Assembly (NCBI GenBank): GCA_003669585.1
Contig: QWOQ01000003.1
Coordinates: 62,001-126,000 of the forward strand
Length of the DNA: 64,000 nucleotides
Direction of reading: 5' to 3'
From: Planctomycetota bacterium
GTDB lineage: Bacteria > Planctomycetota > Planctomycetia > Pirellulales > UBA1268
Position numbers and translations under genes: made by a program. The notes beneath the pieces are model-generated. The model made no database searches. It was not told where the DNA came from and worked only from the letters and a program-made list of their open reading frames with translations. Numbering within the stretch: the stretch's first letter is position 1; each line of letters starts with the position of its first letter. Positions 20,235 to 28,686 of the stretch are shown in pieces.

Positions 20235-21260
20235 ATGCGTGCGATCATGCTTGAAAAGCCCGGTACGATGAGCCGAATCGAAATTGCTGCCCCTCCTCAT
20301 CCCGGCAGGGGAGAAGCTCTCGTCAAGGTGCATTGCGTCGGTATCTGCGGGACGGATATCAGTGGGTATCTCGGCAAGATGCCCTTTTTTAGCTATCCAC
20401 GAATTCCGGGACACGAACTCGGCGTTGAGGTGCTTCATGTTGGTGAGGATGTAACGCATGTCAGCGTTGGTGATCGTTGCTCGGTAGAGCCATACATCAA
20501 CTGTGGTCAATGTTTTGCCTGCCATCGGGGAGCAGTCAATTGCTGCGAAAATCTTCAGGTGCTCGGAGTGCACTGCGACGGTGGATTGCGATCGGAGTTT
20601 GTGCTGCCTGCCCGAAAACTTCATGTGGCAACCGGCTTGTCGTATGAACAAGCCGCGATCGTCGAGACGCTTGCAATCGGCAGGCATGCGGTTCGTCGTG
20701 CAGCCGTCACCAGCGACGAGTCGGTGCTCGTTATTGGCGCGGGCCCAATCGGCCTGTCAGCGATTGTTTTTGCAAAGCTCTTCGGAGCGCGAGTGATCGT
20801 ACTCGACATGCAGCCATCGCGACTTGAGTTCTGTAAGCGTCACATGGGCGTGGATGAGACGATTGAATTCCACGGAGATGATTCTGAGATCGCATCCCTT
20901 CGAGCTGTTACTGACAATCACCTTCCTACAGTGGTAATCGATGCTACGGGATCGCCAAAGTCGATGTCACACACACTCAACTATGCATCGCACGCTGGCA
21001 GGATCGTCTATGTCGGCATCGTGACGAGCGACATCGCCTTTCCACATCCGTTAATGCATCGCAAAGAACTTACGCTACTTGCAAGTCGCAATGCCATGTC
21101 AGACGATTTCACGAGCATCATTGAAGGCATCGTCACCGGACGAATTGACACGCGACCGTGGATCACTCATCGAACGCCAATAGATCAGTTGCCCGAAGTA
21201 TTTCCGTCGTATACCCGTCCTGAAACAGGTGTGATAAAAGCGATTGTGGACGTCAGCTAA
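20235..21260 (+). CDS. Zn-dependent alcohol dehydrogenase, LgoD/RspB-like (possible L-galactonate/L-fuconate 5-dehydrogenase)
   Basis: A 341-residue medium-chain dehydrogenase. The catalytic zinc region VGICGTDISGYLG and PFFSYPRIPGHE is followed by the structural-zinc loop CGQCFACHRGAVNCC and GVHCDGG. The NAD-binding motif is VLVIGAGPIGLSAIV. From memory these blocks, including HAVRRAA and VIDATG, resemble the E. coli L-galactonate 5-dehydrogenase LgoD (YjjN), which makes D-tagaturonate. Two genes downstream is a tagaturonate epimerase homologue, which fits. L-fuconate is 6-deoxy-L-galactonate, so the same chemistry could apply to fucose. ATG 20235 was preferred over an upstream TTG. The assignment of substrate is inference. 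Confidence 0.85.
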   Translation: MRAIMLEKPGTMSRIEIAAPPHPGRGEALVKVHCVGICGTDISGYLGKMPFFSYPRIPGHELGVEVLHVGEDVTHVSVGDRCSVEPYINCGQCFACHRGAVNCCENLQVLGVHCDGGLRSEFVLPARKLHVATGLSYEQAAIVETLAIGRHAVRRAAVTSDESVLVIGAGPIGLSAIVFAKLFGARVIVLDMQPSRLEFCKRHMGVDETIEFHGDDSEIASLRAVTDNHLPTVVIDATGSPKSMSHTLNYASHAGRIVYVGIVTSDIAFPHPLMHRKELTLLASRNAMSDDFTSIIEGIVTGRIDTRPWITHRTPIDQLPEVFPSYTRPETGVIKAIVDVS

Positions 21261-21298
21261 AGAGTGCACATAAAAAATTTCTTGGGGAGAATAATTGG

Positions 21299-22120
21299 AT
21301 GGCGGGATCATTTCGATTGGCACTCACGGTCAGTCTTGTTGAAGAGGCCCGCGGGGGACCATTTGTGTATCACGGCGATTTTTCGCATGCATGTCGCGAA
21401 GCGGAGCGCATGGGATATGACGGCATAGAAATTTTTGCGCCGTCGTCGGAGTGGTTTGCGACCCACGATGTCCAAAACAAAGTTGCCGGACACGGATTAC
21501 GAGTGGCGGCGATTGGAAGCGGTGCAGGATGGCTAACGCGGAAACTTTCGCTCTCCTCGTCGAATGATGAAATTCGAAAAGAGGCTGTTGCGTTTGTTTC
21601 CGGTTTGATTGATGCCGGAGCAGCGATCAAAGCCCCTGTTATCATCGGTTCAATGCAAGGCCGGGCTGAAAATGGAGAAGATGTGTCAGCGGTAAGAGGA
21701 CGGCTTGTCGAATCGCTGATACCTCTTGCAAAACGTTCCGCTGATGCGGGGTTGCCGCTGTTGTATGAGCCGCTCAACCGCTATGAAACCAATCTGATCA
21801 ACCGTCTCTCGGACGGGATTCACATGCTTGCGGGCGTCGCCAACGTAAAGTTGTTGGCGGATCTGTTTCATATGAATATCGAAGAGGTCGACATTGCTGC
21901 GTCGATCCGCGAGGCTGGAGCGGCAGTTGGTCATGTTCACTTTGCTGATTCCAACCGTCGTGCCGTCGGAGCGGGTCACCTGTTCGCCGCACCAATTGTC
22001 GAGGCGCTTAACAGCATTGAATACGAAGGCTGGCTTTCAGCAGAAGTGCTGCCACTTCCGAGCGAGTCGGAGGCAGCTCGATTGAGCGTGGCATCGCATC
22101 GCCGTTTATTTCCGGCCTAA
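21299..22120 (+). CDS. Sugar phosphate isomerase/epimerase (xylose-isomerase-like TIM barrel)
   Basis: A 273-residue AP-endonuclease-2 / tagatose-epimerase-type barrel. Likely metal ligands lie in LLYEPLNRYETN (Glu), LLADLFHMNIEE (Asp), HVHFADSNRRAVGAGH (His) and LSAEVLP (Glu). Such enzymes move a keto group or invert the C3 centre of keto-sugars and related acids, using Mn2+ or Mg2+. A strong GGGGAGA lies upstream of ATG 21299. No signal peptide is present, in contrast to the Tat-exported homologue near 43.4 kb. In the operon it probably acts on an intermediate downstream of the dehydrogenase. Confidence 0.82.
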   Translation: MAGSFRLALTVSLVEEARGGPFVYHGDFSHACREAERMGYDGIEIFAPSSEWFATHDVQNKVAGHGLRVAAIGSGAGWLTRKLSLSSSNDEIRKEAVAFVSGLIDAGAAIKAPVIIGSMQGRAENGEDVSAVRGRLVESLIPLAKRSADAGLPLLYEPLNRYETNLINRLSDGIHMLAGVANVKLLADLFHMNIEEVDIAASIREAGAAVGHVHFADSNRRAVGAGHLFAAPIVEALNSIEYEGWLSAEVLPLPSESEAARLSVASHRRLFPA

Positions 22121-22282
22121 CAGAGCAAAAAGAAGCATGACGCTCACTGCAATGAGTTCGCTTCAAGAGACTCGGCGGTTAGTGGTCGCAGAGTATTGAT
22201 ATTTCCGAGAAAGAGTCTTTCGGAAAGAATCGTTTCATCTTTTGTACGCTCTTGGATCCCATCGGATTGACCCTCTTGCGAA

Positions 22283-23605
22283 GTGATCGATACTGACCCA
22301 AGAGTCCTGCATTTGGCTTACACAAGAACGCATACGGACCTTCACTGCATGCAGACGACCACGCTTGGCCTCACTCCCAGTTTTGGTTTTGGAGACCGTA
22401 CCGGTCTGGCCACTCCTGGTCATATTGCCGCAATGCGATCCACAGGCACGTCGATCGCACCAATTTTTGCGCAGCAGTCGATTCGTGAGATGAGCAGAAC
22501 CTCGAGAACTCCCGCTCAAGTCATGGCCGATGCTGCCCGGGCGGTCGATGCCAGCGGCTACTGCAATGAAACTGGTGCTGATGCCGATCATCTCAAAGCT
22601 GAGGCCGATATTGAATCGACAGTTTCTGCTGGATTCACTTTTTTTACACTCGATCCCTCGGGGGATGTTGATGCGGATGCGGATTCCGATTCCAACGCCG
22701 TGCTCATGGAAAAAGTTGTGCAACTCGGGGAATCGGTGCGATGGATAGATCGCTTCATCGGTACGCGTGTCAAGCTCGCCGGAAACACATCGATCGAACT
22801 CGATGAAATGTCGTGCCGTCGTGCAGCGGTTAAATATGGACGCGCAATCGACACCGCTTGTCGATTAGCAGACTGTGTTTCTCGAACGGCACGCGCGGCG
22901 AATCGTCCTTATGAAATAGAACTTTCAATCGACGAAACACCCCATCCAACCAGTTTGGCAGAACACTGGTTGATAGCGAGTCGGTGTCGCGAGAAAGGTG
23001 TGACGCTGATCAGTCTTGCGCCGCGGTTTGTGGGTGAGTTTGAAAAAGGAATTGATTTTAAAGGAAATCGTGAGGCGTTTGTAACGTCGCTTGTCGATCA
23101 TGCGCGAATCGCTGATGAGCTAGGTCCATACAAGCTGTCACTTCATTCGGGTTCTGATAAACTTTCAATCTACGGCCCACTGGCTCGGGCTACGCAGGGC
23201 CGATTTCACGTAAAGACTGCGGGCACGAGCTATCTGGAGGCGTTGCGTGTGGCGGCACGGGAAGACGCATCGCTGTTTCGAGAAATCCTCATTGCGTCAC
23301 GCCTGCGATACAGTACGGATAAGCTTACGTATCACGTCTCGGCTACGCTTGACAGCGCTCCTGATCCAACCGAAACAACAGACATGGGGATTCTTGAGGC
23401 TGAGTATCTTGGAAACTGGTCAAAGGTTCCTGCTGGAGAAGGTTTTACGCAGCCCGGGCGTCAGATCTTACATGTAACATTTGGCTCTGTGCTGTGCGAT
23501 CCTGTCATCGGAAGCCGACTTCGCATCTGTTTAGAGTCGCACCCGGAAACGTATCGTGAAGTGCTCACAGATCACTTCTCTCGACATTTACATGCACTGG
23601 CATGA
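22283..23605 (+). CDS. UxaE-type tagaturonate epimerase family protein
   Basis: A 440-residue protein matching my recollection of the tagaturonate/fructuronate epimerase family (UxaE). Strong blocks are GLTPSFGFGDRTGLATPGH, PIFAQQSIREMSRTSRTP, GADADHLKAEADIE and AGFTFFTLDPSGDVD in the N-terminal half. LSLHSGSDKLSIYGPLAR, FHVKTAGTSYLEALR and STDKLTYHVSAT follow in the C-terminal half. The family inverts one carbinol centre between D-tagaturonate and D-fructuronate in hexuronate pathways. The start is uncertain: GTG 22283 has no good Shine-Dalgarno, and ATG 22349 is an alternative just before the first family block. It sits 162 bases after the TIM-barrel gene and before the mutarotase. Confidence 0.85.
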   Translation: MIDTDPRVLHLAYTRTHTDLHCMQTTTLGLTPSFGFGDRTGLATPGHIAAMRSTGTSIAPIFAQQSIREMSRTSRTPAQVMADAARAVDASGYCNETGADADHLKAEADIESTVSAGFTFFTLDPSGDVDADADSDSNAVLMEKVVQLGESVRWIDRFIGTRVKLAGNTSIELDEMSCRRAAVKYGRAIDTACRLADCVSRTARAANRPYEIELSIDETPHPTSLAEHWLIASRCREKGVTLISLAPRFVGEFEKGIDFKGNREAFVTSLVDHARIADELGPYKLSLHSGSDKLSIYGPLARATQGRFHVKTAGTSYLEALRVAAREDASLFREILIASRLRYSTDKLTYHVSATLDSAPDPTETTDMGILEAEYLGNWSKVPAGEGFTQPGRQILHVTFGSVLCDPVIGSRLRICLESHPETYREVLTDHFSRHLHALA

Positions 23606-23678
23606 GTGAGCGTTTATGTGGTGAACCGTCAGTTCCGTAAAAATATTTTTTCCATCTCGCGTGCGGAGAATTTTTTCC

Positions 23679-24131
23679 ATGCTTCATCATTCACTCATTC
23701 ATCCAACGATTCTTGAAGTGCTCGGTCGATCTGGCCATCATGGAAAAGTGCTTATTGCCGACGGTAACTACCCGGCGAGTTCTGCGATTGGTCCCAATGC
23801 AAAGCTCGTGAGCCTCAATCTCTCGCCAGGAATAGTCACTTGCACGCAGGTGCTCGAGGCAATTATGTCAGCGATTCCAATCGAGAAGGCCAATACCATG
23901 GCGTATGAAACAACCGGTCCCTACGCCCTTTCTGCCGACCCACCGGTCTGGAATGAATACCGCAGAGTTTTTTCCGATACGGGCAGTAATTTGATCCTTG
24001 AGCCGATTGAGAAATGGGCTTTTTATGAGGCAGTCGCCACTCGAGATCACGTGCTTACGATTCAAACTGCCGATCAGGGATTGTTTGCAAATCTTCTTTT
24101 GTCGATCGGAGTGCGAAAGACAAAAAGCTAG
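23679..24131 (+). CDS. fucU: RbsD/FucU family sugar mutarotase
   Basis: A 150-residue mutarotase that speeds interconversion of sugar anomers, most likely L-fucose or L-galactose in this setting. Family residues are visible: the N-terminal HPTILEVLGRSGHHGKVLIADGNYP, where His and Asp form the active site, and ERYAFYE-like EKWAFYEAVATRDHVL near the C-terminus. FucU-type enzymes are about 140-150 residues. The start is ATG 23679 with CGGAG 11 bases upstream; a start at 23661 would add 6 residues. It lies 46 bases before the AKR that would oxidise the pyranose, and feeding that enzyme the correct anomer is a sensible role. Confidence 0.88.
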   Translation: MLHHSLIHPTILEVLGRSGHHGKVLIADGNYPASSAIGPNAKLVSLNLSPGIVTCTQVLEAIMSAIPIEKANTMAYETTGPYALSADPPVWNEYRRVFSDTGSNLILEPIEKWAFYEAVATRDHVLTIQTADQGLFANLLLSIGVRKTKS

Positions 24132-24177
24132 CCTTACGCACATCTTCACGCGGTTGTTTTGGAGTCATACTTTTTAG

Positions 24178-25128
24178 ATGGAATATCGCACGCTTGGCCG
24201 TACCGGACTCTCTCTACCGGCTCTTGCATTTGGCGCATCGTCGCTGGGGGCAGAGTTCCGTTCGATCGATATTGCCGAGGCAGTTCAAAGTGTGCGGGTC
24301 GCTCTCGACCACGGCATGAACTTCATCGATACATCGCCGTTTTATGGTCGTGGAATGTCGGAAGTGCTTCTCGGGATAGCGCTTCAAGGAGTGCCTCGTG
24401 ACTCCTATATTCTCGGTACAAAACTTGGACGCTACGATGTCGGCCACTTTGATTTTTCAGCGAAACGAGTCGTGGAAAGTATTGATGTAAGCCTGCACCG
24501 TCTGAGGGTCGACTCCCTCGACATTTGTCTGTGTCACGACATTGAATTTGTAGACATACAACAGATCATCGAAGAAACGCTGCCAGCGCTCCAGCGAATT
24601 CAGGAACGTGGAAAAGTTCGTTGCATCGGAGTTTCAGGATATCCGATGAAAATATTTCGTGACGTAATGAATGCATTTCCGATCGATGTCATGCTCTCTT
24701 ACAATCACTACACCCTTCAAAACACGATGCTTGTGTCGCTGTTAGACGACTTAGAATCGAAAGGGATTGGCATCATGAACGCAGCCCCTTTTTCGGCCAG
24801 GCTTCTCACAAATGCGCCACTGCCTGTGTGGCATAAGGCCGACTCCAACGTGCGAGAGGTATGCAGTCGGGCGGCTGCGCATGCCCGAGCCGCTGGCAGC
24901 GATATTGCAAAAGTTGCTCTCCAATTTTCACTGCGTCAGCCTCAAATCAGCACAACCATTGTCGGGAGTGCGAATCCAGAGAATGTAGCACGGTGGGCAC
25001 GGTGGGCAGCCGAGCCATTTGATGAGAAACTCTGTCGTGAAATTCTCGATATCCTTGCTCCCATACACGACTGGTTTTATATCGAGGGAAAATCTGAGAA
25101 CAACGACCGCAGGCCGTGGAAAGAGTAA
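24178..25128 (+). CDS. Aldo/keto reductase, L-galactose (L-fucose) 1-dehydrogenase-like
   Basis: A 316-residue AKR barrel. The catalytic tetrad can be placed: Asp in FIDTSPFYGRG with its Tyr, Lys in ILGTKLGRY and His in CLCHDIEF. The stretch HFDFSAKRVVESID and CHDIEFVDIQQIIEETLPAL closely resemble plant L-galactose dehydrogenase as I remember it, as does PVWHKA further on. That enzyme converts L-galactose to L-galactono-1,4-lactone with NAD. Bacterial relatives oxidise L-fucose, which differs only in lacking the 6-hydroxyl. The next gene encodes a likely lactonase, 34 bases downstream. The protein ends in a polar basic tail and has no signal peptide. Confidence 0.85.
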   Translation: MEYRTLGRTGLSLPALAFGASSLGAEFRSIDIAEAVQSVRVALDHGMNFIDTSPFYGRGMSEVLLGIALQGVPRDSYILGTKLGRYDVGHFDFSAKRVVESIDVSLHRLRVDSLDICLCHDIEFVDIQQIIEETLPALQRIQERGKVRCIGVSGYPMKIFRDVMNAFPIDVMLSYNHYTLQNTMLVSLLDDLESKGIGIMNAAPFSARLLTNAPLPVWHKADSNVREVCSRAAAHARAAGSDIAKVALQFSLRQPQISTTIVGSANPENVARWARWAAEPFDEKLCREILDILAPIHDWFYIEGKSENNDRRPWKE

Positions 25129-25162
25129 ACGAGTCGTACAATCTTTTGTGGAGGATTCACCA

Positions 25163-26023
25163 TTGATCGACGCGCATCATCATTTCTGGGAACTCGGTCG
25201 GTTCAATACCACGTGGCTTGAAGACCCAAAGCTCTCAGCAATTCATCGCACATTCCTTCCGGACGATCTTGTGCCGCACTTACGAGCATGCGGTGTTCGA
25301 GCAACGGTGTTTGTGCAGACTCAACATAATCTGGAAGAAGCCCGTTGGGTGATGGAGATGGCCCAGACGCGTCCGTGGCTTGTTGGTGTTGTGGGGTGGA
25401 TTGATCTTTCAGCGGGCGCGGCATGCGAGACAACAGTTCTTGAATTGAAACAATCCCCGCTTTTTGTCGGTGTGCGGCACATCGTGCACGATGAACTCGA
25501 CGATGATTGGATTGTGCGAGAAGAAGTCATTGAGGGACTCAAAGTGCTTGAAAAGTATGATGTTCCGTTTGATCTTCTTTTCTATCCACGCCATCTCAAG
25601 CATGTTGGAGAATTGGTGCGTCGTCTTCCGCACTTACGCATGGTGATCGATCATGTCGCCAAGCCTTCAATTCGTTCGGGCCAGTGGGCGGATTGGCGAG
25701 CGGATCTCAAACAGGCGGCTTCGTTTCCAACTGTGTTCTGCAAGCTTTCCGGCATGGTGACAGAAGCTGCGTGGGATTCATGGAAGCCGAGTGATCTCAA
25801 GCGTTATGCCGACACGGCGTTCGAGGCGTTTGGTCCATCCCGAATCATGTTTGGCAGCGATTGGCCTGTGTGCGAACTCGCTGGCTCGTATGAACGCGTG
25901 GTTGATGCCGCAGCCCAACTTACTCAGGGATTTTCGGAGTCAGAACGCAAAAGCGTATTTGAATCATCAGCCATTCATTTTTATCGGCTCGACGCCTCCA
26001 GCCTCCCTGCCGAGGCGTCCTGA
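25163..26023 (+). CDS. Amidohydrolase-2 family lactonase (L-fucono/L-galactonolactone hydrolase candidate)
   Basis: A 286-residue metal-dependent hydrolase of the amidohydrolase_2 / L-rhamnono- and L-fuconolactonase group. The N-terminal LIDAHHHFWEL gives the H-x-H pair. Other active-site blocks are QTQHNLEEARW, GVRHIVHDE, LRMVIDHVAKP and MFGSDWPVCELAGSY with the terminal Asp. The start is TTG 25163, because GGAGGA lies 8 bases upstream and the protein then begins exactly where lactonases do. A longer reading from 25019 would overlap the AKR gene by 110 bases. It would open the lactone made by the AKR and is the last gene of the operon. Confidence 0.87.
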   Translation: MIDAHHHFWELGRFNTTWLEDPKLSAIHRTFLPDDLVPHLRACGVRATVFVQTQHNLEEARWVMEMAQTRPWLVGVVGWIDLSAGAACETTVLELKQSPLFVGVRHIVHDELDDDWIVREEVIEGLKVLEKYDVPFDLLFYPRHLKHVGELVRRLPHLRMVIDHVAKPSIRSGQWADWRADLKQAASFPTVFCKLSGMVTEAAWDSWKPSDLKRYADTAFEAFGPSRIMFGSDWPVCELAGSYERVVDAAAQLTQGFSESERKSVFESSAIHFYRLDASSLPAEAS

Positions 26024-26234
26024 CGGAGTATGGCTGAGATCGCCGGGGGTCGGTGAAGGACTGCGCATGTTATTTTCAGGGGCATGGAGCCGTTCGGAGT
26101 CGTCTTGAATGCCTCGCGGAGCATCGCTATTGTCCCCAGTCTTCCCCTGCTCGCAGTGTCGCCACCGCATGAAATAGTTTCATGGCGCATGGCTGCCGGC
26201 AATCATGAACAAAGAGTTGAGCGGTGATCAGGTG

Positions 26235-27158
26235 ATGAAAATACGAACATGTGTGCTCTGTTTTTGCATGGTGGTGATTCCTGCCATCGCCATGTTTTCA
26301 CATCACATTCCACGGCATGTGCGTGTGTTCGCCAAACAGCATCTCTGGGTGCCACTGCACGATCAAATCAGCATGTGGATTGTCAATCCGTCGACCAAGC
26401 ATGATCAGCATAATCCGACCGTGGGATCTAAAGAGAGTGTTGTCGACACGGAGGCCAATGCGAGAGAAAATCCACTGTCGGATCCGAATCGTCCATCGTC
26501 GAACATCGAACAAACCGACGCGCGAGTCGTTTCATCGAACACAAATAGACTGAATGAGTTTTCGAACTCAGCACTCTTAGAAGACGGCACTGCAACATCA
26601 GCCAATGTGTTTCGATCGCTCGGTTCGACGGTAGTGATGCCTGTCGTCTCATTAGGCTCTCCGAATGCGATTACACCGCCGGCTGAACGCACCGGTCCCG
26701 GGCTTGCTGTGCCGGTATCGATTGCAGAGGAATCAATGATTCTTGCAGGAAACAATGAGAACAAAAAAGAGAAACCAAAATCGTTATTTATTGACTCTCA
26801 ATCGCTGTTAGCAGCAAAAACCGAGACAACTCCACAATCACTCCCACCGCAAACGCCTCCAGTATCGACGCCTCTGGAAAGTCAAGAAAGTAACGTCGTT
26901 CAACGGAAGATCAGACAACGTCTTGCATCGCTCGGCGCGGTCTCTGTTGAAACAGGAGTTGTGGCTTCGGAGGCAGGAATGCATCGTTGTTCTTGTCGAG
27001 TGAGTGCCGATCCAACAGGACAGTTACAGCGAGTCTTTCAGACCACTGACCACGACCCTTCCAAGGCAATGCACAATCTGCTTGAACAGGTGGAATCGTG
27101 GAAATATCGACTCGCGATTGAAAAAAAATCGGATGACGGGAAAAGCAGCCGGTTCTAA
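26235..27158 (+). CDS. Membrane-anchored or secreted hypothetical protein with conserved-looking C-terminal domain
   Basis: A 307-residue protein. An N-terminal hydrophobic segment (CVLCFCMVVIPAIAMF) acts as signal or anchor. A long polar Ser/Thr/Asn/Pro-rich stretch with no predicted fold follows (about residues 50-215). The last 80 residues look folded: RKIRQRLASLGAVSVETGV, then HRCSCRVSADP and FQTTDHDPSKAMHNLLEQVE. This pattern (short beta segment with Cys, then an amphipathic helix) suggests a small envelope domain; no named family was recognised. The start could be ATG 26235 or ATG 26205, and neither has a strong ribosome binding site. It lies 211 bases after the sugar operon and shows no link to it. 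Confidence 0.6.
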   Translation: MKIRTCVLCFCMVVIPAIAMFSHHIPRHVRVFAKQHLWVPLHDQISMWIVNPSTKHDQHNPTVGSKESVVDTEANARENPLSDPNRPSSNIEQTDARVVSSNTNRLNEFSNSALLEDGTATSANVFRSLGSTVVMPVVSLGSPNAITPPAERTGPGLAVPVSIAEESMILAGNNENKKEKPKSLFIDSQSLLAAKTETTPQSLPPQTPPVSTPLESQESNVVQRKIRQRLASLGAVSVETGVVASEAGMHRCSCRVSADPTGQLQRVFQTTDHDPSKAMHNLLEQVESWKYRLAIEKKSDDGKSSRF

Positions 27159-27234
27159 AAGTCGCTTTTGGTCTTTGATACTGGAGTGCGATGGACGGGC
27201 GCCCCGACCATCTTGAGTGCTGGAGTGTGTCGTT

Positions 27235-27999
27235 ATGCATCACAAGAGAGCCGGTTCCAATCGACGATCGCTCTCGGATGGCGGATTGCGGATCTGGCGG
27301 CCCCCGACCCATGTTCCGCGTCCACGAAACAAAACCACGCGCAATCGCCTGCTGGGACAATCGAGAAAAATTGCTGCAGAAATGACATCTCTGGCGAAGG
27401 CGGTGCCGGGTCCACAGCGTCGAAGCGAAGAGGTTGCGCGACTGGAGGCAGTTTTATTCGTCTCCCGGGAACCCCAAACGACCCGCCGGCTGGCAAAGCT
27501 TGCGAGGCTGACTGATGGAACAAAAGCTCGTACGCTGCTTCGAGAGCTCAACCGCCTTTATGAAGAATCGGGTTCGGCTTTTCGGGTGGAGTCGATCGCT
27601 GGTGGATACCAGTTGCTCACCCGAGCCCCGTTTGGACCATGGATGAGACGGCTTTTGCAGGTGACCCCCGAAGCCCGGCTGAGTGCTCCGGCCCTTGAAA
27701 CCCTCGCCATTGTGGCCTATCGGCAACCCATCACACGCTCGGAAATCGAAGCAATTCGAGGGGTTGGATGCGAAGATATGTTGCGTCAATTGCTCGAAAG
27801 AGATCTCGCGGCAATTGGCGGTCGAACAGAGGATTTGGGTCGTCCAAACGTCTACATCACGTCAAAACGCTTTTTAAAGGTGTTTGGCCTCAGCCGGCTT
27901 GAGGATCTTCCCCCCGCAGAAGCGATGCGATCCACGGCCCAGAACGGGCCGGAGGCGTCCGAACCGCCCCTCACGGATGTTCATCTGAATCGAATTTAG
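27235..27999 (+). CDS. scpB: Segregation and condensation protein B
   Basis: ScpB is the winged-helix kleisin-interacting subunit of the SMC-ScpA-ScpB condensin. Diagnostic blocks are LEAVLFVSREPQTTRRLAKL (first winged helix), LNRLYEESGSAFRVESIAGG, LETLAIVAYRQPITRSEIEA and GRPNVYITSKRFLKVFGL. The 254-residue chain has about 45 basic, Pro-rich residues before the first domain, which is longer than usual. The start is ATG 27235 with GGAG upstream; GTG 27217 or the internal ATG 27382 are alternatives, the latter giving a compact ScpB of normal length. scpA is not nearby, so the pair is split here. Confidence 0.9.
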   Translation: MHHKRAGSNRRSLSDGGLRIWRPPTHVPRPRNKTTRNRLLGQSRKIAAEMTSLAKAVPGPQRRSEEVARLEAVLFVSREPQTTRRLAKLARLTDGTKARTLLRELNRLYEESGSAFRVESIAGGYQLLTRAPFGPWMRRLLQVTPEARLSAPALETLAIVAYRQPITRSEIEAIRGVGCEDMLRQLLERDLAAIGGRTEDLGRPNVYITSKRFLKVFGLSRLEDLPPAEAMRSTAQNGPEASEPPLTDVHLNRI

Positions 28000-28182
28000 T
28001 GTTGAAGGCTTGCAACGAAAGTCTGGGGTCTAGACACTTCTGAGCCAATCGCAAAAAATGTTTCTCCGTGGCATGTGGTCGAAGTTGACTTCTGCTGCTA
28101 CAAAACGAGATTCGTGGAATGAAAAGTTCGCATCAAAATTCACAGTGGTTGTGAATTCAAACCGGGTTAAGGAGGCTTTGCC

Positions 28183-28527
28183 GTGACGATGGTGACGAGA
28201 CGTTGGATACATCGCGACGAGTTGGTTCAGGGTTCAAGCGAATGGGACTTCGAGTCTGTGCTCGGTGGTCTTGTAGCAGATCTCGTCTGTATTCCAGACG
28301 CAGATCCGCTCCGTGCTTTTGGCGATGAGGAAGACGACGACGATGAAGATGATGATGAAGACGACGACGACGATGATGATGAAGAAGAAGACGATGAAGA
28401 ATGGGAAGAAGTCGACGACGATGATGCAGACGATGCAGAAGACGAAGAAGACGAAGAAGATGATGACGAAGACGACGATGACGACGATGACTGGGATGAC
28501 GACGAGGAAGAAGACGAAAAAGAATGA
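28183..28527 (+). CDS. Extremely acidic hypothetical protein
   Basis: A 114-residue protein whose first 45 residues are ordinary (RRWIHRDELVQGSSEWDFES, then VLGGLVADLVCIPDADPL). The remaining two thirds are almost only Asp and Glu, with a few Trp, Val and Ala. A perfect AAGGAGG sits 7 bases before GTG 28183, so it is very likely translated. The N-terminal part may be a small folded or peptide-binding unit and the tail a polyanion mimicking nucleic acid or binding Ca2+ or basic proteins. These roles are guesses. It stands alone between scpB and a convergent peptidase gene. Confidence 0.72.
   Translation: MTMVTRRWIHRDELVQGSSEWDFESVLGGLVADLVCIPDADPLRAFGDEEDDDDEDDDEDDDDDDDEEEDDEEWEEVDDDDADDAEDEEDEEDDDEDDDDDDDWDDDEEEDEKE
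28323..28522 (+). repeat. GAN trinucleotide low-complexity tract (poly-Asp/Glu coding)
   Basis: About 200 bases made of GAC, GAT, GAA and GAG codons with very few others, encoding the acidic tail of the preceding gene. The purine-rich codon-level repeat makes the opposite strand read as an artificial hydrophobic frame. Confidence 0.85.
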
Positions 28528-28670
28528 GTTTTTTTCGAAGTTGATCGTCAAGAAAAGTCGGAGTGATTCTTAGAGAGCCTCAGGAAGTCGTAGACTGCAA
28601 AAGTCCACCTGCGACCCTTAGCAGGAAGGAATGGTGTGGGTGAGTATTTCCACGGGTTCTTGCACGGAGA

Positions 28671-28685
28671 CACAGCGTAGCTGTG
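28671..28685. terminator. Short hairpin between convergent genes
   Basis: CACAGC and GCTGTG form a 6-bp stem around a 3-base loop, ending 1 base before the stop codon of the minus-strand peptidase. There is no T-tract on either strand. It could aid termination between the convergent genes, but the evidence is weak. Confidence 0.25.
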
Positions 28686-28686
28686 A

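Noticed and set aside
28234..28551. Minus-strand frame encoding a highly hydrophobic Val/Ile/Phe protein
   Set aside because: It is the reverse complement of the GAN codon tract; such tracts always read as Val/Ile/Phe on the other strand.
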